From contig JBFLVQ010000309.1 in assembly GCA_040758525.1 (NCBI GenBank), forward strand, positions 1 to 10,687: 10,687 nt of DNA, read 5' to 3'. Positions within the stretch are counted from its first letter, which is position 1. Every line of letters starts with the position of its first letter. The position numbers and the translations under genes are program-made. Below are positions 1 to 5,635 of this stretch, piece by piece. The DNA is from JBFLVQ01 sp040758525 (GTDB taxonomy: Bacteria; Acidobacteriota; Blastocatellia; Chloracidobacteriales; JADJPF01). Below the pieces are notes generated by a model. It saw only the letters and a program-made list of their open reading frames with translations, was not told the DNA's origin and searched no databases.

Positions 1-2584
1 TGATAACAAAATCGTGTAGCAGAGGGATATTTTTAGGAATCTGACTAAGGAATGTGAGAGTAAAGCGTTGTCCTACGTGTTGACGAGAGAGCGAACGCTC
101 AAGGTTTATATCGGTGCTTTCAGGAAAGTCTGCGATACTTGCAATGGTATCTTGATTAGAGATAGTTTTGGAGACAGTGTAAGAGGCATGTACTGCTAAC
201 TGATTAGTAAATCTTTTTTCAACCTCGAATGTGCCACCATGATATATCGACATACCGAAGTTGCCTTTGACATAGAAATCTCCCAGTAATGGAAATTGTC
301 GGCCACCCAGAATAGCTTTACCAGTAGGTAGTGCGCCATTCTGAAAAGCATTCAGATTGTTGGAATGGCAGATTATCTTCAATCCATGAACATAGAGATA
401 ACTGGCTGATACTAGCACGCCTTTACCAAGCTCCTGAGAGATCTGTAGGCTGGCTTGCTGACTGTATGGTGTACGTAGGTTAGCAGCAAGATTGCTGGAA
501 AAGCCTGGCGCTCTAGTGTTATTGGCAGGAAATTGGCCTGTGCTAAGAAATCTTGTTGCTGCTGGAGTAGCGGCTGGACCAACAATCTGAAAGATCAGAA
601 AGCGACCTGTTATTGGCACTAAGTCTGGAAATAGCTTAGTAGCATTGGGTAGATCAGCAGCACTGAAATACTCTGTGGAAGTAAATAGCTGCCCAATGCT
701 TCCCCCTATCCTATCATTGTAGATACCATAGCCTGCTCTAATGACACCTTTCTTATTGTAGGTATAGGCAAAGCCTATGCGTGGTTGGAAGTTGTTTAGA
801 TCTTTAGTAGGAACAAACCGTTTTGGATAGCTCTCAAAGTCATAACGTAGACCAAAAGTAAGAGAGAGGTTTCTCGTTACTTTCCATTGATCTTGGGCAA
901 AGAAGCCATAGCTATTGTGATTAAAATGGAAAAAAGTATCATTTTCCCATTCTGCCGGTACGGCACTACTGCGATCAGGATTTATTCCAGGATGAGAAGC
1001 AGCAGTGCTTAAATATGGGTAGAAGAACACCACGGGAGTAAACTTAAAGAATGCATCTGGATTAGGAAATATTATTCTGGCTGGAAAGAAAGCTTCCAAC
1101 TGCGTATTGTCACGTACTCGATCAACTTCTGCACCTACTTTCAATTGGTGATTACCAAAGATTGATTCAACATTATCGGAGAAGCGTATTCTTGTCTCAC
1201 GATAAAAATCTACATCGCCTGGAGTCTTGCCCATAGAGACCAGGTTTAGAATCTCTAGTGCTGGCTCTTTTAACACACTGGGAAAGTCGAATGATCTTCT
1301 GCCAAATTGAAAGCGTGCTTCATTAACAATGGCAGGTGGAAATACTGAGATAAGCTTAACAGATAGACTTTGATCACGTAGGAAATTATTCCTGGCTGCG
1401 CTAGAAGCTGGGGAACCAAAGCGGCTACCACCAAGAAAGTTCTCTGTGTCAGAGTTAATAAAACTGTAGCGTGCCGAGATCTCATTATTACTAGTTAGCT
1501 GATCATTGACCTTGATCAGGAATTCATCATAGTCGTTGGCACGTACACTGCTTCCTTCAGGCTTAAGACCTAGTCTGGTGCGTACTGCATTTATCGCATT
1601 GATGTTATTGAGAATTAGTTGTGAAAATCTGTTTGATTCAGCACGACGTTGCCCCTCATAGTTGCCAAAGAAGAAGGTTCTATCCTGCTTAATTGGTCCA
1701 CCAAAGGTAGCACCAAACTGATTCTGTCTTAGTACATTATCTCCTAATGTAGCAAGAATAGAATCAGCATTGAGCCTGTTATTCATACCAAAGTAGTAAG
1801 CAGAACCGTGAAAAGCATTAGTACCTGACTTAGTAACTATGTTGACAAAGCCAGCCATTGAGCCACCATACTCAGCTAGATATGTGCTATTAAGGATACG
1901 AAACTCTCTGGCTGCTTCTTGTGAAGGAGTAGCACAGGGTAGCCCAGTTACAGTTTGAACATTGATCGCTTCATCCACTTGAATGATGGTGCTTAATTCA
2001 GACTGTCCAGCAAATGTTAAACGGGGCGCAGCAGTTGAACCGATACCTAGATCGGGTTCTTTAAATGGTCCTCCACCAACATTCTCACGTCCTAGTGCAA
2101 CACCACTAGAGAGTTTAACGAAATCGACAAAGTTTCTACCTATGTTGGGTAATGAGGCAATATCTTGAGATTCTACTACTCTATTTAGATCTACCTTGGT
2201 CGGCTCGATTAGACTCTCAGGTTGTAGTATGGTTGCTTCAGTACTACTTTTTTCATTGGTCATAGTTATATCAACAATGACCGAACCACCAACTGTTAAG
2301 ATCACTCCTCCATAAGTGGTCCTGCTGAATCCTTGCTGCTCAACACTGATCTCATATTCACCAGGTCCAAGATTGGATAAGCTATACCTGCCTTCACGAT
2401 CCGTTACTACAGATCTAGCGCTGCCTGTTGCAGTGTTTGTTACCATAACACTAACTCCAGATAAGCTCTGCTTTTCGGTATCGCTTACTATTCCAGACAG
2501 AGTGGCGGTAGAACTCTGACCATAAGATAGGAGATAACTTGTTAACAGAATTAGTAGCGAAAGTATTGTTCTGCTTTTAACCAT
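1..2584 (-). CDS. Oar-like TonB-dependent outer-membrane receptor, 3' end cut by window edge
   Basis: The minus strand is open from an ATG at 2582-2584 to the left edge, giving 861 codons with no stop, so the C-terminus is missing. The start has a GGGGG-rich ribosome site at 2591-2600. Residues 1-22 form a signal peptide (basic KSR, then a leucine-rich core). Residues about 25-110 read as a carboxypeptidase-regulatory-like beta-sandwich (GIVSDTEKQSLSGVSV; DREGRYSLSNLGPGEYEI). Residues about 130-260 form the plug, with the signature PSQEAAREFRILNSTYLAEY and then VNIVTKSGTNAFHGSAYYF. The rest is aromatic-rich alternating beta-barrel sequence (for example FFAQDQWKVTRNLSLTFGLRYDF). This architecture is typical of the large Oar/CarboxypepD_reg TonB receptors that are abundant in Acidobacteriota. 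They presumably import or bind oligosaccharides, peptides or siderophores using TonB energy, but the substrate cannot be told from sequence. Family is clear; function is only general. Confidence 0.93.
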   Translation of the reverse strand, partial: MVKSRTILSLLILLTSYLLSYGQSSTATLSGIVSDTEKQSLSGVSVMVTNTATGSARSVVTDREGRYSLSNLGPGEYEISVEQQGFSRTTYGGVILTVGGSVIVDITMTNEKSSTEATILQPESLIEPTKVDLNRVVESQDIASLPNIGRNFVDFVKLSSGVALGRENVGGGPFKEPDLGIGSTAAPRLTFAGQSELSTIIQVDEAINVQTVTGLPCATPSQEAAREFRILNSTYLAEYGGSMAGFVNIVTKSGTNAFHGSAYYFGMNNRLNADSILATLGDNVLRQNQFGATFGGPIKQDRTFFFGNYEGQRRAESNRFSQLILNNINAINAVRTRLGLKPEGSSVRANDYDEFLIKVNDQLTSNNEISARYSFINSDTENFLGGSRFGSPASSAARNNFLRDQSLSVKLISVFPPAIVNEARFQFGRRSFDFPSVLKEPALEILNLVSMGKTPGDVDFYRETRIRFSDNVESIFGNHQLKVGAEVDRVRDNTQLEAFFPARIIFPNPDAFFKFTPVVFFYPYLSTAASHPGINPDRSSAVPAEWENDTFFHFNHNSYGFFAQDQWKVTRNLSLTFGLRYDFESYPKRFVPTKDLNNFQPRIGFAYTYNKKGVIRAGYGIYNDRIGGSIGQLFTSTEYFSAADLPNATKLFPDLVPITGRFLIFQIVGPAATPAATRFLSTGQFPANNTRAPGFSSNLAANLRTPYSQQASLQISQELGKGVLVSASYLYVHGLKIICHSNNLNAFQNGALPTGKAILGGRQFPLLGDFYVKGNFGMSIYHGGTFEVEKRFTNQLAVHASYTVSKTISNQDTIASIADFPESTDINLERSLSRQHVGQRFTLTFLSQIPKNIPLLHDFVI

Positions 2585-2590
2585 TTACTG

Positions 2591-2600
2591 CTTCCCCCTA
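2591..2600 (-). promoter_or_regulatory. Ribosome binding site of the TonB receptor
   Basis: On the minus strand the sequence TAGGGGGAAG lies a few bases ahead of the ATG at 2584. It is purine-rich and properly spaced, and it supports this start. The signal peptide begins directly there. Confidence 0.5.
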
Positions 2601-2741
2601 GTGATTGTGCTTTGATCCTAGGAGGTGCGTAGCAACTTATGTGCCGCTATCTAATAAATTGCTCTAGAATGGTAAATGGTTGGAAACTGAGAACTAGTAT
2701 GAATGGTAAAGAGAGTGTTAATAGATGGTTCTTCTAATATT

Positions 2742-2765
2742 CAGAATTTGATTCTGGAATCCAGA
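2742..2765. repeat. Two overlapping short inverted repeats
   Basis: CAGAAT-TTG-ATTCTG (2742-2756) and TCTGG-AAT-CCAGA (2753-2765) overlap in TCTG, so only one hairpin can form at a time. They lie 16 bases beyond the stop of the minus-strand nucleotidyltransferase gene and upstream of the TonB receptor. There is no T-run after either, so a standard intrinsic terminator is unlikely. A regulator site or a weak transcript-end structure is possible. Confidence 0.3.
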
Positions 2766-2780
2766 CATATAAATAATGGG

Positions 2781-3371
2781 TTATTTTCCTGACTGTACTA
2801 CGATTCTTCGATAATCTTCAGGAGTGTCTATATCCTCAATTACCGCGGGAGTATCAACAGCTAGATAGAATGTTTGGTGTTGATGAGCACGTGTTACCAG
2901 ATGTAGACCACAGTCGGGATTAAGTGCAAGGATCTCTGCGCGACAGGCAAGATCAATAATGATGGGGTGACCAGAGCTATTCTGGTATTGTGGTTTTACG
3001 ATCAGTGCACCACTCTGGTAGTAGGTATTGATCAATTGATCGATCACAGATGGTGGTACATGTGGTTGATCGACAAGTGCAATCAGAATGGCGCGAGCTT
3101 GCCAGTTTATCGCTGCCAGACCGGTCTGAAGTGAGCTGGTCATACCTAAGTGATAGTTCTCGTTGGTAACTAGTTTTACTGGAGCATAGGCAAGTTGGGC
3201 AGCCACCTGCTGAGCGCAACTGCCAAGCACCACGATCAGTTCGTCTATACGGGCAGCATGTAGATTAGCAATTGCAGATTCAATTACAGTTTGCTGACCA
3301 AACGGAAGCAGTTGCTTTAGTTTGCCCATACGTTTGGACTCGCCTGCTGCTAATAGTATCGCAGAAATCAT
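2781..3371 (-). CDS. MocA/MobA-like nucleotidyltransferase (NTP-transferase family 3)
   Basis: A 196-residue protein of the length usual for MocA-type molybdenum cofactor cytidylyltransferases. The nucleotide-binding signature LAAGESKRMG is at residues 7-16, followed by K19. A conserved N-x-x-Y-x-x-GM-x-SSLQxG stretch is at 71-84, the metal-binding DQP at 101-103, GHP at 134-136 and the terminal DIDTPEDY at 180-187. In this family MocA transfers CMP from CTP to molybdopterin for xanthine dehydrogenase-type enzymes, and relatives act on other substrates. No molybdoenzyme or cofactor gene is visible nearby, so the specific substrate is not supported and no symbol is given. A stop codon lies in frame just upstream of the ATG. 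The nearest purine-rich stretch, AAAGGA, is about 18 bases from the ATG, so the start lacks a normal ribosome site. A TATAAT ends 7 bases before it, which would fit a leaderless or very short-leader transcript. Confidence 0.85.
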   Translation of the reverse strand: MISAILLAAGESKRMGKLKQLLPFGQQTVIESAIANLHAARIDELIVVLGSCAQQVAAQLAYAPVKLVTNENYHLGMTSSLQTGLAAINWQARAILIALVDQPHVPPSVIDQLINTYYQSGALIVKPQYQNSSGHPIIIDLACRAEILALNPDCGLHLVTRAHQHQTFYLAVDTPAVIEDIDTPEDYRRIVVQSGK

Positions 3372-3378
3372 ATTATGT

Positions 3379-3386
3379 ATTATAAT
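3379..3386. promoter_or_regulatory. Palindromic candidate -10 element shared by divergent genes
   Basis: The 8-bp palindrome ATTATAAT in the 57-bp divergent gap reads TATAAT on the plus strand at 3381-3386 (toward glyS) and on the minus strand at 3379-3384 (toward the MocA-like gene). No good TTGACA-like -35 box is seen at 17-18 bp on either side, and neither strand shows an extended TG motif. The call rests only on the exact -10 match and its position between divergent genes. Confidence 0.35.
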
Positions 3387-3428
3387 TCATCCTTTCCAAA
3401 TATTCCTTAGTTTATCAGGGAGTTATAA

Positions 3429-5108
3429 ATGCCGGCAGTAGATATGGAGAAGATTGTCTCGTTGTGTAAACGACGAGGTTTCATTTTTCAGAGTAGTGAA
3501 GTTTATGGTGGAATCGGTTCAACTTGGGATTATGGTCCACTTGGTGTTGAATTAAAGAATAATGTTAAACGCGCTTGGTGGCGCAGCGTGGTCTATAATC
3601 GAGACGATATGGAAGGGCTTGATGCTGCAATCATAATGAACCGCTTAGTCTGGAAGTATTCTGGTCATGAGACAACCTTCTCTGATCCACTAGTCGATTG
3701 CAAAAAGTGTAAGAAGCGTTTTCGCGCTGATCATATTAAAGGTGAGAGATGCCCAGAGTGTGAAGGCGAACTAACTGAGCCACGTAACTTCAATCTAATG
3801 TTTCAAACCTTTTTGGGGCCTGTACAGGATGAGTCTGGATTAGCTTACCTACGGCCAGAGACAGCACAGGGTATCTTTGTCAACTTTACCAATGTGTTGC
3901 AGACAACACGACGCAAGCTCCCTTTTGGAGTAGCACAGATCGGCAAAGCGTTTCGTAATGAGATTACGCCAGGTAATTTTACTTTCCGTACACGTGAGTT
4001 TGAACAGATGGAGATTGAGTACTATTGCAAGCCGCCACAATACTTACAGCCTGGCGAGAAGGATGATATGACATTGCATGCTGAATGGATCGAGCAGCGT
4101 TTTAACTGGTATGTACAACTTGGTATTGATCCTACACGCCTACGTAAACGTGTTCAGGGACCAGAAGAGCTAGCCCATTACGCCAAAGCTACCACAGATC
4201 TTGAATATCTCTTTCCTGGTTCATTGGGTTGGAATGAATTAGAAGGTATTGCAAATCGTCAGGATTATGATCTCTCTGCTCATAGCAGGGATGTGCCGGA
4301 AACTGATCTAAAGCGACTTGAGCTTACTAAGAATATAAATAGTACAGAGAAGCTAGACTATTTTGATGAGCAGTATCTCGATCCTGCTACAGGTAAGAAG
4401 GGTATACGTTATATTCCTTATGTCATTGAACCTTCTGCTGGTGCTGATCGCGGTACACTTGCCTTCCTCTGTGAAGCTTATCATGAGGAACTGGTAAGTG
4501 AACCTAAAGAAGAGGATCTAGTACCATTACGTGAGGCCTGCGCAGCCGCATTAAAGAGTCTTGACAAAAAGATTGCAGAGGCAGAAAAGCCTACTTATAA
4601 AGGAGACGGTCCTACTGCCGTAGAACTGCGTGCCATTAGCACAGCACTCAATAAAGCATTAGCAGAGTTACCACAGTCATTATTAAACATTGAGGATACT
4701 TGTAATCTATCTGGTGGCGATCGTGTCGAACTGCTTAAGAAAGTACGCCAACTTGCTGCCAAGCTCTGTGATGAATATACCCGTGTAGTGCTTAAACTAC
4801 ATACACAGTTGGCGCCGATTAAGGTTGCTGTCTTCCCACTCAAGAAGAATGAACCACGTATTGTCGAGTTGGCTAAACAGATTAAACATGATCTACAACC
4901 ATTTTTACGTGCTGTCTATGATGATACCGCTGGTATTGGTAAACTATATCGTCGCCAAGATGAGATCGGTACACCTTATTGCATCACAGTAGACTTCCAA
5001 TCCTTGGAAGATCAGACTGTAACTGTGCGCGATCGTGACACTATGCAGCAGGAACGAGTTAATGTTGCTCAGCTACGGGCATACCTCTGCGAAAAACTTA
5101 CGCTTTAA
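3429..5108 (+). CDS. glyS: Glycyl-tRNA synthetase, homodimeric class II type
   Basis: Charges tRNA-Gly with glycine in the cytoplasm. The 559 residues match the single-chain (alpha2) GlyRS of archaea, eukaryotes and many bacteria rather than the alpha2beta2 enzyme. Visible parts are the N-terminal catalytic start (GFIFQSSEVYGG and DYGPLGVELK), a zinc-ribbon insertion with cysteines C91, C94, C108 and C111, and motif 2 at about 168-198 (GVAQIGKAFRNEITPG). Motif 3 is at 334-342 (EPSAGADRG), and the C-terminal anticodon-binding domain spans about 452-559, including APIKVAVFPL and TVTVRDRDTMQQERV. Residues about 353-448, between motif 3 and the anticodon domain, form a charged, probably helical insertion longer than I recall for the roughly 500-residue Thermus-type enzyme. 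GGGAG at 3418-3422, six bases before the ATG, sets the start. It is probably the first gene of a run with the cytochrome and cca genes. Confidence 0.96.
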   Translation: MPAVDMEKIVSLCKRRGFIFQSSEVYGGIGSTWDYGPLGVELKNNVKRAWWRSVVYNRDDMEGLDAAIIMNRLVWKYSGHETTFSDPLVDCKKCKKRFRADHIKGERCPECEGELTEPRNFNLMFQTFLGPVQDESGLAYLRPETAQGIFVNFTNVLQTTRRKLPFGVAQIGKAFRNEITPGNFTFRTREFEQMEIEYYCKPPQYLQPGEKDDMTLHAEWIEQRFNWYVQLGIDPTRLRKRVQGPEELAHYAKATTDLEYLFPGSLGWNELEGIANRQDYDLSAHSRDVPETDLKRLELTKNINSTEKLDYFDEQYLDPATGKKGIRYIPYVIEPSAGADRGTLAFLCEAYHEELVSEPKEEDLVPLREACAAALKSLDKKIAEAEKPTYKGDGPTAVELRAISTALNKALAELPQSLLNIEDTCNLSGGDRVELLKKVRQLAAKLCDEYTRVVLKLHTQLAPIKVAVFPLKKNEPRIVELAKQIKHDLQPFLRAVYDDTAGIGKLYRRQDEIGTPYCITVDFQSLEDQTVTVRDRDTMQQERVNVAQLRAYLCEKLTL

Positions 5109-5155
5109 CACGACTGTAAAAAGTGATTGGATTAAAATAGCTGAGACTGTGCATG

Positions 5156-5161
5156 AGGAGG
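5156..5161 (+). promoter_or_regulatory. Strong ribosome binding site deciding the cytochrome start
   Basis: A perfect AGGAGG lies six bases before the ATG at 5168. An in-frame ATG at 5153 would place this site inside the gene and has no comparable site of its own, so 5168 is the better start. It also gives a clean lipoprotein signal sequence. Confidence 0.7.
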
Positions 5162-5167
5162 AAACTG

Positions 5168-5635
5168 ATGAAACGACTCAAGACCGTATTAGCAATTGTA
5201 ACACTAGCACTATTTCCCTTGGTAGCCTGCAGTGATCAGCCGGCGCCACCATCACAACCGTCACAACCATCACAACCGTCACAACCGTCACAACCCTCAG
5301 GAGGGGAACACCCAGGACAACCAGCGGGTGGTGAGCATCCTGGCACTGCGGCGGGAGCGAGTGCTGCTGTCACCCCAGAAAAGGCCAAACAGCTTTTTGA
5401 TCAACGCTGTGTTATCTGTCATGGTGCGGATGGTAAAGGTAATAAAGAGACAGCCCCTAAATCACCAGACTTCACCGATGCTAAATGGCATGCCAAAGAG
5501 ACCGACGAGGAATTGACCAAGTCGATTACAGAAGGTAAAGGCACAGGCAAAGGTTCTATGCCTGCTTGGGGCAAAGTGCTCAAGCCCGAGGAGGTTAAGG
5601 CATTAGTAGCACATGTTCGCACTTTGAAGAAATGA
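5168..5635 (+). CDS. Lipoprotein-anchored monoheme cytochrome c with SQP-repeat linker
   Basis: A 155-residue secreted electron carrier. Residues 1-21 are a lipoprotein signal (MKRLK, a hydrophobic core, then the LVAC lipobox), so cleavage and lipidation at C21 would tether it to a membrane on the periplasmic side. A low-complexity linker follows, with five SQP units and two GGEHPG-type units. The class I cytochrome c domain starts near residue 69. It has the heme-binding CVICH at 81-85 and a probable axial methionine in GSMPAW (M131). The neighbouring LTKSITEGKG and the terminal VKALVAHVRTLK helix are typical of small cytochrome c domains. It follows glyS after 59 bases and overlaps the next gene by ATGA, so it sits inside a tRNA-related operon. 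The redox partner is not in the window. Confidence 0.92.
   Translation: MKRLKTVLAIVTLALFPLVACSDQPAPPSQPSQPSQPSQPSQPSGGEHPGQPAGGEHPGTAAGASAAVTPEKAKQLFDQRCVICHGADGKGNKETAPKSPDFTDAKWHAKETDEELTKSITEGKGTGKGSMPAWGKVLKPEEVKALVAHVRTLKK
5252..5296 (+). repeat. Five 9-bp tandem repeats (TCACAACCN) in the cytochrome gene
   Basis: Five copies of TCA-CAA-CCN stand head to tail and encode SQP five times. They differ only at the last base. The unit length is a multiple of three, so gain or loss of copies would change linker length without breaking the frame. A proline-rich linker like this suits a flexible tether between the lipid anchor and the heme domain. Confidence 0.9.

Larger units (their letters stand above)
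2585..2780. other. Intergenic region between the TonB receptor and the MocA-like gene
   Basis: These 196 bases hold the 5' side of the TonB receptor gene. Visible elements are a 10-bp direct repeat GAATGGTAAA at 2667-2676 and 2701-2710 (TTTACCATTC on the minus strand), and two overlapping inverted repeats at 2742-2765 just downstream of the nucleotidyltransferase stop. A poor minus-strand promoter candidate is TTTACC (2671-2676), a 17-bp spacer, then TAGATA (2648-2653). Its -10 is too weak to call separately. The separation and the receptor's own ribosome site suggest independent transcription, but no terminator with a T-tract is visible. Confidence 0.4.

Noticed and set aside
1983..2519. Plus-strand open frames at 1983-2168 and 2316-2519
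   Set aside because: They are antisense to the well-supported TonB receptor reading frame and show no family features.
3029..3047. GATCAATTGATC palindrome inside the MocA-like gene
   Set aside because: It is explained by Asp-Gln-Leu-Ile codons and the general excess of GATC; no flanking repeat or operator context.
5153..5167. Upstream ATG at 5153 as the cytochrome start
   Set aside because: It would put the perfect AGGAGG inside the gene and has no ribosome site of its own; 5168 is better.
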